Shown one piece after another: positions 18,379-27,964 of a stretch of DNA of 64,000 nucleotides (position 1 is its first letter; each line of letters opens with the position of its first letter). The translations under genes were made by a program, and so were the position numbers. The DNA is from JAOAPG01 sp963791575. Lineage in GTDB: Bacteria; Acidobacteriota; Terriglobia; Terriglobales; Acidobacteriaceae. The notes below the pieces were generated by a model. That model was not told where the DNA came from. It made no database searches and saw only the letters and a list, made by a program, of their open reading frames with translations. The stretch lies in NCBI GenBank assembly GCA_963791575.1, contig CAWBSY010000006.1, positions 1 to 64,000 on the forward strand, given 5' to 3'.

Positions 18379-20412
18379 ATGAAACTCTCTCCACAATGGT
18401 TGCGCGATTTCGTTGACCCGCAGGTGAACTATCACCAGCTTGCGGACGATCTCACGCTTGCCGGCATCGCCGTCGAGTCGGTGAGCGGCGAAGGCGAAGC
18501 GACCGTTTTCGAGATGGAAATCACGACGAATCGGCCCGACGCTATGAATCATTATGGCGTCGCCCGTGAATGTTCTGCGCTTTACGATCTTCCCCTGAAG
18601 CCGATCGCCCCCAGGCTGCCTGCCTCTTCTGGTTCTCCCAATTTTGAAATTCAGATTGGAGACGCCGAAGGTTGCGCCCGATACACGGCGCGGATCATTC
18701 ACGGTGTCACTATCAAAGATTCTACGGAGCAAATAGCCAAGCGCCTGGTCAGTGTTGATCAGCGCTCGATTAATAACGCTGCCGATGCTTCCAATTACAC
18801 GCTTTGGGAAATGGGACATCCAACGCACGCGTTTGATCTAGATCTTCTCGAAGGCGGCAAGATTATCGTTCGCCGTGCGCGAGGCGGCGAAACGCTCAAG
18901 ACGCTCGACGGTGTGGAGCGCAAGCTAACTCCGGACGATCTGGTCATCGCCGACTCCGAGAGGCCGGTAGCACTCGCCGGCGTGATGGGCGGCTTTGACA
19001 CCATGATCACCGCGAAAACGAAGAATATTCTGATCGAGAGCGCGTGGTTTGATCCGGTCACGGTCCGAAAAATGTCAAAGCGCCACGGATACACACCGAT
19101 GCCTCGCATCGCTTCGAGCGTGGCGCGGACTATGAGGCCACGACTCTCGCCTGTGACCGGGTCGCGGAGTTGATATTGCAATCGGGCGGTGGCCAACTGG
19201 GTGGCGGTGTGATCGATGTCGCTGCACGAACTCTCGATCAGGCACCCGTTGCTTTGCGAGTTTCCGAAGTTCATCGCATTCTTGGCAAAAGCCTCGATAC
19301 TATCGAAATTGTCCGCATACTCAAAGCGGCTTGGATTCGATCTCCTGCCCGAACCTGGCGACGAGCCGGAGTTCACGGCGCAGATTCCCAGTTGGCGTTT
19401 GGATATCGAACGCGAAATCGATTTGATCGAAGAGATCGCACGACTGCATGGATACGACAAGTTCCCCAACACTTTGCCGGTTTACATAGGATCTGTAAAA
19501 GACTCACCAGACGCGGCGAAAGATGCGAAACTCCGCACCTCGCTGCTCGCGCTTGGTTATAACGAGACTATCTCGCTAACTTTTATTTCGCATGAAGATG
19601 CGGAACAATTTTCAGACGTGCCGGTGCTTGAGCTGGAGAATCCGCTCAGTGAAGAAGCATCCGTAATGCGCACCTCAATGGTGCCCGGCATGCTGAACAT
19701 GCTGGCTTATAACCTAAACCGGGGCAGTGATAACGTGCGTTTATTCGAGACTGGAAATGTTTTCCAAGCGGCGGGTGATCAGGCCCTGCAAACGAAACGC
19801 ATTTCTATCGGTGCAACTGGCGCGGTCACTTCGGAAGTTCTACAAAAGGCGCGTCCACTTTCATTTTTTGATTTAAAGGGCGATGTCGAGAATCTGTTAA
19901 CGTCGTTTGAATTCAAGTCAATCGCATACGATGCGGAAACAGCGGATTACTTCCATCCCGGACGTTCGGCGCGGGCGGTGATGGACGGAATAACAGTAGC
20001 GCAGTTCGGACAACTTCACCCTGATATAACTTCAGCACGCAAGTTGCGGCAGGATGTGTTTGTAGGAGAAATCTATTTAGATCAACTCTACAAACACGGC
20101 CTGCGAGAAGTCCGGTATGAGCCTCTGCCGAAATATCCTGCTGTCGAGCGAGATTTTTCTTTCGTATTCGCGGACACAGTTCTCTTCGAGCAGATTCAGC
20201 AAGCCATTACGAGTTTACATTTGAAAGAACTACGCAGCTTCGTCCCGGTCGAGATATTCCGGGGAGGATCGGTTCCCGCTGGAAAGTATTCGTTGCTGTT
20301 ACGTGCGAAGTTCCAGTCAAACGAACGAACATTGCGTGAGGAGGAAGTCGCCAAATGGGCAGCGAACATCACTAAAGCCCTGCAAGCACTCGGTGGCACA
20401 CAGCGCGCGTAG
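18379..20412 (+). CDS. pheT: Phenylalanine-tRNA ligase beta subunit, compact form (frameshifted in the middle)
   Basis: This subunit supports tRNA-Phe recognition and editing. MKLSPQWLRDFVDP begins the N-terminal B1 part. The sequence then passes straight from AGIAVESVSGEG to FEMEITTNRPDAMNHYGVAREC, so the EMAPII-like tRNA-binding insertion seen in E. coli PheT is absent. B3/B4 editing (ALAGVMGG), B5, the catalytic-like core (EEASVMRTSMVPGM, LFETGNVF) and the C-terminal anticodon-binding domain (YPAVERDFSFV) follow. The whole is about 678 codons instead of about 795. Frame changes occur between about 19090 and 19330, including RVSEVHRILGKSL in another frame; the conserved protein resumes after them. 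The start is the ATG at 18379. Confidence 0.93.
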
Positions 20413-20647
20413 GCGGCTCGCAAGTTCGAAAAGTAAGTTGCCCTGCTGGCTCAAATCCAAACACTGCCTGGTCTCACAATGGCGCCTTCACAGACCACGA
20501 GTAGCGCCCGCCTTCCCGTTACATCCAGACGCTAAGCAAAAGCCCAGGCGCGCAAAACAAAACAGGTGCAATTCGGAAAATTCAGGAGCGGTAGTGAGCG
20601 CGCAACTTATGGCAGCCAAGATCGTCTTTCATCCAACTGTATCCATA

Positions 20648-21487
20648 CTAGGCGGATTGCTGTCGATTCGCGGGTTGCATGCTCCACAAGCGCGAGATCG
20701 CCGCGACCATCATGCTTGACATCAGCTGCATGGTTGCTACGTCGCGATGATCGAAGGCATGGGGCGCTCCCGAGAGCACTTCGAAGACGCCGAGAGTTCT
20801 TCGGAAGTATCGCAGCGGGGCGACCAGGATCGAACGCGCGCCAAGTCGGCGGCAACTTGCCAGGTCCACATGGGGGTTTCGCTCGGCATCGTTGCACATA
20901 ACAACTTCTCCGGTGCGCACACAGTCGGCGGAAATGCCGGAGTCGGTTTGCAATCGCACTCCTAAATCTGGAGCCGTCCGGCCCGTGCGGGCTCGGCATA
21001 CAATTTCATCTCCATGACGCAGCGCGATTGCGGCTCCCGTAGCGCCGGTCAAGGCTTGGGCACGTTCCGCAATTACGCTGATGGCAGGTTCAAGATCGAG
21101 TTCACCAGTATGAATTTCTTGCTCGATAAGTGAGCTCCGGGAAACGGTGTTGGTGGCGGGATTACTCATGAGCCGAGCATGACTACGAGAAGGAGCAAGA
21201 GTCGAAAACGAAGCGGGAACGCGTTCGCCGTACGAGGGGGAGAGCGCTGGAACCGTAGAAATCAGTTCGCGTACGAGACGGTCCAATTCAATATCATTGA
21301 TCACATGCGCGGTTTGCTGTCCGCGCAGTGATCCGCCGAGAACTCGCGACAGGCTCAGCACAGCCTGACTTCCGCAGGCGTAGCAGTAGGGAGTGTTGTT
21401 CTCACTAATGACTTCGCACTCGACGCAAAATACCGAAGTTTGCAATGACAAAAAATGAATGTGCTGCCCAGTAAGCCGATCTGCCAT
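20648..21487 (-). CDS. GAF-domain protein with N-terminal zinc-ribbon-like motif
   Basis: This 279-residue cytosolic protein is probably a ligand or redox sensor. Near the N-terminus CVEC and CYAC form a CxxC-CxxC pair typical of a small zinc ribbon. A GAF domain follows from about residue 130 (ERAQALTGATGAAIAL, GISADCVRTGEVV, SILVAPLRYFRRTLGVFEV, FDHRDVATMQLMSSMM). There is no output domain such as a kinase, GGDEF or helix-turn-helix, so it may act through protein contact. The ATG at 21487 gives a sensible start. It is followed on the same strand by nothing, and preceded by the WecA-like gene with about 120 bases between. Confidence 0.78.
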   Translation of the reverse strand: MADRLTGQHIHFLSLQTSVFCVECEVISENNTPYCYACGSQAVLSLSRVLGGSLRGQQTAHVINDIELDRLVRELISTVPALSPSYGERVPASFSTLAPSRSHARLMSNPATNTVSRSSLIEQEIHTGELDLEPAISVIAERAQALTGATGAAIALRHGDEIVCRARTGRTAPDLGVRLQTDSGISADCVRTGEVVMCNDAERNPHVDLASCRRLGARSILVAPLRYFRRTLGVFEVLSGAPHAFDHRDVATMQLMSSMMVAAISRLWSMQPANRQQSA

Positions 21488-21610
21488 TCTTTCGTTGTTC
21501 CTTCCGGAAAAAGGAAAGATGAAGGTTAATTGTAAGTTGCTGGGCGAAGAAGTGACGGGGCTGGTTCGGGCTGTGGATAAAGGATTGCGACGGTTCAGTT
21601 TACTTCGCGC

Positions 21611-23248
21611 TCAACTTACTTGCGCTGTGATCAAAGCAGAATCCTGCAAAGGCGGCATATACTGCACGGTTTGTGTCGACACGCGCTCGAGTCCATCGGC
21701 CAGAGCGCCTTGAAATATGGAAGTCAACAAATTGATATCGAGCTGCAAATCGCGTCCGTTGTAGCGCCGGTAAAATGTCATGGAACCGCAACGCCGGTTG
21801 CGACTAGTCACCAAATCAATGGTAAGATTCCAGGCGCTCACCGAATCGCTCGAGAAATATGTGCCCGGTTTTTTCCAGCAGAGTGCCGGTTGTTGGCCGC
21901 GAATAGAAATCGCATGGAAACCGCGTCCTTCGGAAAGCTCAGCGGCCATGAATGGCTGTCTTAGTTCCACGGCGTCAAAATCATTGGCGCCGAATGCGGC
22001 GGACAGTATTCGGAGAATCTGATCCTGTTCTTTGGCAACCTTCAATTCTTCAGTGGCCCGGCGGATGGCGAGATTGTTGATGAATATCTGTCGCTGGTCG
22101 ATAGTCTTGACCGCCACACGGCGTAGTTCGCCGAATTCAAGATAACCGAGATGTTGCACTCCGATCCAGATACCGGTTCCGACAACAGCGAGAACCAGAC
22201 CCAGCGTGCTGCCAGTCGGCCATAACAAAAACAAACTCAGCAACGCAAAGAGCGCGGAAACGGCGTAAAGGGTAATGACTACCTGACGGTGAGAGAAGCC
22301 GAGTTGCAATAATTTGTGATGAATGTGCTCGCGGTCTGCGGTAAACACGGGGCGTCCGCTGATGAATCGACGAAGCACCGAGAGAGTGGTCTCCAGAATC
22401 GGAAGGCCGAACGAAACGACCGGAATCGCGACCGCGATGATGGTCGGGGATTTTTCCGCCCCCAGCAAAGCCAGAGCACTTAGCATGAAACCTATCAAGA
22501 GGCTGCCGCAATCCCCCAAGAAAATTGTCGCTGGATTGAAATTGAAGCGCAGGAAACCGAGGATCGCTCCCGCCAACGAAAGCGTCAGCAATGATACAAG
22601 GGACGAATGGCTGAGCAGTGCCACGGTAAAAACTACAACAGTCGAGAATAGTGCGGATCCTGCCGCCAAGCCATCGAGTCCATCGATCAAGTTGAAGGCA
22701 TTGGTAATAGCAACCACCCAAAGAATGGTGAGAGGCAAACCGATCAGCGATGAAAAATGGCGATGTCCAAAGAGGACAGGCAGATTGAGAATTCGCAGGT
22801 TGCCGGCGTAGAGCATGGAAGCAGCAATGGCTTGAACGCTGAACTTTACGTACGGGCCAGCCCCGCGAATGTCGTCGTAAACACCGAGCAGAAAAACGAG
22901 AAATCCGGCTGCCATGATGGTGAAAACTGAACGCCTTGAAAAACCAAAACTAAGATGAGCGGAGTAACGGCTGAGCAGAAGGGCGAATACGCTGGTGAAT
23001 AGGAAAGCGAGGAAAATAGCGACTCCGCCTAAGCGGGGCAGCGGTTTCTGATGCAGATGGCGGTCGGATCCGGGAATCGCGACCCACCCACGAGAGGCTG
23101 CTAGATCCCGAATATACCTGGTGAGAATAAACGATAGCAGCAACGAAGCTGCAAACATCCCCAGGTAGAAGAGTGCCAAACTTGTCCCCCTTGGCCCAAA
23201 AACAAATCCGCTTGCAATCTTCGATAATCCGACGTCCGAGTGTGGCAA
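21611..23248 (-). CDS. MraY/WecA-family undecaprenyl-phosphate sugar-1-phosphate transferase with C-terminal extension
   Basis: This integral membrane enzyme transfers a HexNAc-1-phosphate from a UDP-sugar to undecaprenyl phosphate, starting synthesis of a surface glycan. Key motifs are YDD (residues ~124-126), NAFNLIDGLDGLA (~183-195), LGDCGS and REHIHHKL, the WecA-type substrate motif. About eleven membrane segments cover residues 25-365. A further ~180 residues form a soluble extension (IRRATEELKVAKEQDQIL and on) not present in typical WecA. The start codon is probably TTG at 23248, as no ATG lies near the family N-terminus. The gene is divergent from the Wza-like export gene, and the two probably share a control region at 23249-23454. 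Confidence 0.88.
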   Translation of the reverse strand: MPHSDVGLSKIASGFVFGPRGTSLALFYLGMFAASLLLSFILTRYIRDLAASRGWVAIPGSDRHLHQKPLPRLGGVAIFLAFLFTSVFALLLSRYSAHLSFGFSRRSVFTIMAAGFLVFLLGVYDDIRGAGPYVKFSVQAIAASMLYAGNLRILNLPVLFGHRHFSSLIGLPLTILWVVAITNAFNLIDGLDGLAAGSALFSTVVVFTVALLSHSSLVSLLTLSLAGAILGFLRFNFNPATIFLGDCGSLLIGFMLSALALLGAEKSPTIIAVAIPVVSFGLPILETTLSVLRRFISGRPVFTADREHIHHKLLQLGFSHRQVVITLYAVSALFALLSLFLLWPTGSTLGLVLAVVGTGIWIGVQHLGYLEFGELRRVAVKTIDQRQIFINNLAIRRATEELKVAKEQDQILRILSAAFGANDFDAVELRQPFMAAELSEGRGFHAISIRGQQPALCWKKPGTYFSSDSVSAWNLTIDLVTSRNRRCGSMTFYRRYNGRDLQLDINLLTSIFQGALADGLERVSTQTVQYMPPLQDSALITAQVS

Positions 23249-23454
23249 CTAAGCTCGTGCCAGTGTCCAAATTTCAGACAGCCTGACTATAAGGTCTTGT
23301 GGACTGCGACACTATTCTCTTGTTTGGTTCCCATTTCCCGCTGTGTTGAGGGACTTTAATGACAAAACGCGCGATTTCGTAGTGTTTGCGAGTTGTGTAC
23401 GGCACCGATAAGCCGTCCACCGGCTTGATCGTTGCATGCTAAACTTCTCGCAAA

Positions 23455-24424
23455 ATGGCAATGGGATTTACGATGCGGCTTATGCGCGGATATCTCTTCC
23501 CTTCCCTTCTGGGATCTTTGACGTTTTTCGCGATGGTCGCAGGCGTCGCGGCTCAGGAGTCAACTACACCTCCATCGGAATCTGCCAGATTCTTCCGGAC
23601 CGCAAGCTTCACTGCGACTTAGCCCCGGCGATCTCGTCGACTTGAGTGTTTACAACGTTCCGGAGCTCACGACTAAGGCTCGGGTGAGCAACCGCGGCGA
23701 TATTTATCTTCCGCTGATCGACTACGTTCATGTAGCAGGCCTGACTGGCGAAGAGACGCAATCCTTGATTCAACAAAAACTCTCCGACGGTGGATTTGTT
23801 AAGAACCCGCATGTCACGGTCACGGTCGAAAATTACGCCTCGCAAGGTGCCAGTCTGTTGGGCGAGGTAGGGAGACCGGGCGTCTATCCCATTGTCGGGC
23901 AGCAACGGCTCTTCGATGTGATTTCAGCAGCAGGCGGATTTACAGAGCGGGCGGGCAGAAGCGTCACGATTACGCATCGCGGGCAGCAGGATAAACCGGT
24001 GATTGTACCGCTTGCACGCAATGTTTCCGACAGTCCTGAGAGCAACGTCATGGTTTATCCGGGCGACACTATTGTCGTTCGCAAAGCAGATGTGGTCTAT
24101 GTGGTCGGCGACGTGGGAAGGCCCAGCGGTTTCGCGATGGATAGCGGCCATCTAACTGTTCTGCAGGTCATCGCACTGGCGGGAGGAACCACGAAGACCG
24201 CGAAGTTAAGCAATGTAAGACTGCTTCGCAAAGGGCCGCAGGGAGTGAGCGAGACGTCGGTGCAATTGAAGAAGATTCTTGAGGCGAAAGCTCCAGATCT
24301 GCAATTGCAGGCAGATGATATTTTATTTGTCCCCACCAGCGCGGCGAAAGCTGCTGCATCGCGATCGCTCGAAACGGTTATGCAGATGGCTAGCGCTCTA
24401 AGTATTGTTGCCGTCCATCCCTAG
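23455..24424 (+). CDS. Polysaccharide export protein, Wza/GumB-like (frameshifted near the N-terminus)
   Basis: This periplasmic/outer-membrane polysaccharide export protein would form the export channel for the EPS made by the following genes. The ATG at 23455 (or 23473) opens a hydrophobic signal sequence (LFPSLLGSLTFFAMVAGVAAQ). The frame changes between about 23560 and 23625, and then LSPGDLVDLSVYNVPELTT begins the poly-export domain. Two SLBB domains follow (GEVGRPGVYPIVGQQRLFDVI and GDVGRPSGFAMDSGHLTVLQ). No lipobox Cys is evident in the signal region, so acylation is doubtful. It is convergent with the first glycosyltransferase of the locus. Confidence 0.86.
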
Positions 24425-24432
24425 GCGCGGCC

Positions 24433-24463
24433 AATCGCTCCGGACTATGCGGCCAGAGCGATT
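24433..24463. terminator. Weak inverted repeat between the Wza-like gene and the convergent glycosyltransferase
   Basis: AATCGCTC (24433-24440) pairs with GAGCGATT (24456-24463) across a 15-base loop. It overlaps the 3' end of the minus-strand gene. It has no U-run, so it is only a candidate bidirectional terminator. Confidence 0.3.
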
Positions 24464-25714
24464 TCCGGATCTTTTTCTCCCAACAGAGTTTCGAGAACGG
24501 TGAGATATTCTTCCGCTGTTTGTTGACGAGAGAACTTCTCCAAAATGTGTTTGCGCCCGTTACGGCCAAAGGTCTCACATAAAGGTGGGTCCAGCGATAG
24601 ACGCGTTATGGCATCGGCTAGATCGGCAGTGTTCTCGGGCTCGACGAAAATGCCGGCACTGGATGCTTCCAGAATTTCGCGGGCCTGTCCATCTACGCCA
24701 AGAATTACAGGACACGCACAAGACATGAATTCCAGCATCTTGGTGGGAATCACAGTTTTGAATAGTTCATTTTTCTTCAACAACACCAGGCAGGCATCAG
24801 ATGCATCGATGTATGCCGGAATTTTTTCGTGGGGCTGCTGACCTACGAAGCTCACATTGGCCAGATTCCTGGATTGTGCGCTTTCTATTAAGCGAGCTTT
24901 GTCGGCACCTTCCCCGACTAATGAGAAATTGAACTTCCGGAGAGGAGTGCTGCAGGAGCGAGGCGGCCTCCAGCAGTGATTCCAGGCCGTGTGCCATTCC
25001 CACCGTGCCTATGTAAGAGACTACGAACTTATCTTCCAACTGCAACTCCCGGCGGAGATTCGGGTCCGCATTCCTTTGGCTGAAAAGATCTGTTTCCACG
25101 CCATTCCCCACAATAGAAATTTTTGGCGAGGGCACATGCCAGCGCTCGATTAGATAATCTTTGAAGGCAGGGGTGACGACAACGATGTGGCCCGATCTGC
25201 GGTAGAGAAAACCAGCGATCTTCATCAACATGCGATACATGTAAGAATTCTGGCTGCCCATTCCAACTGCTGCCAGGGACTCGGGCCACAAATCACGCAC
25301 TTCGAAAATAAAGGGCACCCGCTTACAACACGCAATCCACCATGCGGAAAGTGCAACCAGCAGCTGAGGTGACGAACCTATTACTATGTCAGGACGTGCG
25401 AGAAACATTCCGGTAATGGCGGAGGAAAATCCGAACGAAGCGTAATTCAGTACCCGCTCGTACGCCTTTCGGTTGGGAAAAGGAAAAAGCCATGTACGTA
25501 CAATCTTGACGCCATTTATTACTTCCTGCGTAATCAGACGTCTAAATTTGCTTCGATATTCAACTGGGATTTTCCCGGTCGGATGATTTGGGAATCCGGT
25601 CAAAACCGTTATTTGGTGCTCTGCCTGGGCCCAGTGACGCGATAGCTCGGAAGCACGCGCGGCGGGCGCTCCCATTTCTGGCGGAAAGTATTGTGAAACG
25701 TATAGGATTTTCAA
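24445..25714 (-). CDS. Glycosyltransferase family 4, WbuB-like (frameshifted)
   Basis: This GT-B glycosyltransferase of the exopolysaccharide locus acts at the cytoplasmic membrane on an undecaprenyl-linked intermediate. The N-terminal domain has KILYVSQYFPPEMGAPAARA, the WbuB-type start, and FEVRDLWPESLAAVG. The C-terminal nucleotide-sugar domain has YIGTVGMAHGLESLLEAA, KMLEFMSCACPVILG and ILEASSAGIFVEPEN. The frame changes near 24910-24925, where the sequence passes to LANVSFVGQQPHEKIP. The start is a TTG at 25714, just after the epimerase stop. It is the last gene of the minus-strand operon that begins at 36905. The sugar donor is not predictable. Confidence 0.85.
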
Positions 25715-25734
25715 AGGCTTCTAATCTCGCAAGG

Positions 25735-26748
25735 TCAGTAGTAACAAAGTTTGAATGCGCCCTTATAACAGAGCGCGCGAGTACGCTTGCCGGGACTTTG
25801 CGCGTACTTTTCCCAGCGATCAGCATATTGCGCGAAAATTTCTTCTCCGGTAAGACGATGCAGCACGCGCAACTGAACAATATGTAAACGATGGTAGAAC
25901 GGACTTGCCAGCATAGGGAGTCGAGTTCCAGATTCCTCATACAGCGACCAGAAGCCGGCGTCATATCGGTGGAGGTTATTTCGTAAAGTCTGGATGGACT
26001 TTACGAACAGACTCTTAGCGTGATGGCTTTCTGTGGCGAGAAGATAATCGTAGACTCCCCAAGTGGCCCAAATGAAACCATTCAAGATGTGAGTCGGCGG
26101 CGAGACGATATATTCCTCAAACCATATATCGCCGCAGTCATCAGTAAAAGTGATACCGCCCTCTCCGACTGGTTTTAGAAAGCTCTGAAACACACGATCG
26201 GCCGCTTCACGATAACGAGGATTTCCAGTTTCGGCGTAGGCACGCACCAGCAAAGAAATCCCTTGTCCTTGCGCGAGACCCGAGTACCAAGGCGATTTCA
26301 GCTTAGTGCGGTACTCCCAATCGAAGTAGTGCTGCCAAACCCAAACTCCCGATGAGTTCTGCTCGAGGTGATCGCACAGCCAGTCACTGGCGACGAGAAA
26401 TTTCGTTTTTCGAATTGATTCTCCGGTACGACAAAACAAGTTGAAGTTTCCGAGTCCCCACTGGGCAATCGCGATCGGGTTGTACTGCAATCCGATTTGT
26501 CCGTGATAGTTGAGCATCGGAATGCCGGATGGATCGTGCGGTCCCGAGTAGTCCCCCTTCTCGGAAAATGGCATGTAGTACTCACCGAGTTTGGTAACTG
26601 ATGCATGAGGGTTTACTTCTGGCGTCTCATGCCAGAAAGTGAGCTGGCTGGCACCCGGCAGGAAGTAGGAGCGGAAGATTCGACGATAGTAGTTGAGCCG
26701 GGCCAGCACAGACATGTTGGTCGGACTATAGCATGTGGAACGTGGCAT
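25735..26748 (-). CDS. D-glucuronyl C5-epimerase family protein
   Basis: This 337-residue protein matches the C-terminal catalytic domain of D-glucuronyl C5-epimerases, which convert D-glucuronate to L-iduronate within a polymer such as heparosan. It has the (alpha/alpha)-barrel segments WEYRTKLKSPWYSGLAQGQGI, LLVRAYAETGNPRY, FIWATWGVYDYLL, SLYEESGTRLPMLASPFYH and LHIVQLRVLHRLTG. It has no clear signal peptide, so the bacterial enzyme may act in the cytoplasm on lipid-linked units. The ATG at 26748 or 26715 (MSVLARLNYY) could be the start. The gene is intact and sits between the beta-propeller gene and a GT4. The true uronate substrate is unknown. Confidence 0.86.
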   Translation of the reverse strand: MPRSTCYSPTNMSVLARLNYYRRIFRSYFLPGASQLTFWHETPEVNPHASVTKLGEYYMPFSEKGDYSGPHDPSGIPMLNYHGQIGLQYNPIAIAQWGLGNFNLFCRTGESIRKTKFLVASDWLCDHLEQNSSGVWVWQHYFDWEYRTKLKSPWYSGLAQGQGISLLVRAYAETGNPRYREAADRVFQSFLKPVGEGGITFTDDCGDIWFEEYIVSPPTHILNGFIWATWGVYDYLLATESHHAKSLFVKSIQTLRNNLHRYDAGFWSLYEESGTRLPMLASPFYHRLHIVQLRVLHRLTGEEIFAQYADRWEKYAQSPGKRTRALCYKGAFKLCYY

Positions 26749-26815
26749 GCTGCAGAGCAGGAACCTAGAATGTTAGTTGTCTGAATCGCTCGGCTTGTAA
26801 GCTCGACTCTAGAAC

Positions 26816-27916
26816 TCAGACTTCCACGCGCCACAGCGACATTTCTAAATCATGAGTTCTCACTGCGGCGGTGCTCAAGGCGAGAAGTCCCGAAGTGTTT
26901 TCACCATCCGGAAGAAAGGCGTTTCCGTACTGAAACAATTTCATGGGCCAGTGATCTTTTTCCCAACTAAGCAATGAAGGCCACGATGGTTCGCTGGACT
27001 CCCTATTATTCAGGTCTCCGCCATAAATGGAAATGCTGGATGTCGTGTTGACTTCGCTAGGCTCAACCATAGTTGAAAAGAAAATCACGTTTCCTACCTT
27101 GCAGCCGTAGATGGAAGAGCTACTCAGATCTGCGATTCTGTCGACCTTGCCCTTGCGATCAATACGATATACGTGGTTCGACTCCAAAGGAGTGTCGGAA
27201 GAAAAATATAATCCATCTTCCATGGCAACCATCGCAACCGCTCGAGCTTGCTGATTGCCGGATAGGACTACATCGACTGTGCTGAAGTCGCAAGAAGCTC
27301 GCAGAATTCGGCACTCTGAGCCATTGTCTCCAGTGAGCACCCAGAGGCAGTTTTCCCAGCGATCATAGACGATATTGTGAACGTGGCGGATCTCACCCTT
27401 CGGAAACGTGTAGGCTATCTTCCACGAGGCGCCACGGTCGTGAGATGTGTAGATGTAGACTTCATCCCGCGCAGCATTATCGAAGTATTCTCCCCAATAG
27501 ATGTGCTCGTCGGGAGTAACCGCGAAATGAAGCGGACGAGTGCCACGAACCATTTTGTGAGAAATCTTGAATTCGGATCCGCCGGTTGGCAAAGTTACTA
27601 TCGCGCCAGGAATTGCCGCCACGATTTCTCCCGACGAAAGCACGGCGAGAGCGTGAAGACCATCACGAAACAGGCGCGAAGTGAGCCGCGAGGAAGCACT
27701 CAAAGTGCGCCACCAGACGGGGTTGTAGTGACCAACCAATTCCCACGCGATGGTGCTCGCATTCACGTTTGCGCGGAGTAATGTATAGCCGCGCGATGCG
27801 TAAAGGACATTTCCTTTCCAGAGAAGTGGCCGCATTCGAGGGAAGCTCGCAACGCGGGTAAGCTTCAATCCGTTCAACGCCGGAGCTGGAAGGCCAAAGC
27901 TTTCCTCAGAGGCCAT
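26816..27916 (-). CDS. Beta-propeller (BNR/sialidase-like) protein of the EPS locus
   Basis: This 366-residue protein consists of repeated four-stranded blades. The Asp-box-like motif SHDRGASWKIAYTF is visible near the middle, with other repeats at LWVLTGDNGSECRILRAS and HVYRIDRKGKVDRIADL. The Asp box is typical of BNR/sialidase-like propellers, but the catalytic Arg triad and Tyr-Glu pair of sialidases cannot be identified. It has no signal peptide. The ATG at 27916 is the start. Its place between the carbamoyltransferase and the C5-epimerase genes points to a role in uronate-containing polysaccharide handling, but the activity is unknown. Confidence 0.6.
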   Translation of the reverse strand: MASEESFGLPAPALNGLKLTRVASFPRMRPLLWKGNVLYASRGYTLLRANVNASTIAWELVGHYNPVWWRTLSASSRLTSRLFRDGLHALAVLSSGEIVAAIPGAIVTLPTGGSEFKISHKMVRGTRPLHFAVTPDEHIYWGEYFDNAARDEVYIYTSHDRGASWKIAYTFPKGEIRHVHNIVYDRWENCLWVLTGDNGSECRILRASCDFSTVDVVLSGNQQARAVAMVAMEDGLYFSSDTPLESNHVYRIDRKGKVDRIADLSSSSIYGCKVGNVIFFSTMVEPSEVNTTSSISIYGGDLNNRESSEPSWPSLLSWEKDHWPMKLFQYGNAFLPDGENTSGLLALSTAAVRTHDLEMSLWRVEV

Positions 27917-27964
27917 AGGGTGGATGGTGATTTTAGATAAAATTCAGCTCTTGGTTCACGGGTG

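Noticed and set aside
20413..20647. Possible 6S RNA or ZapA gene after pheT
   Set aside because: In other bacteria these can follow pheT, but I see no ZapA-like frame and cannot identify a long closing stem; an Rfam search would decide.
20566..20965. Two plus-strand open frames overlapping the GAF gene
   Set aside because: They are antisense shadows of the GAF protein, with no homologous features.
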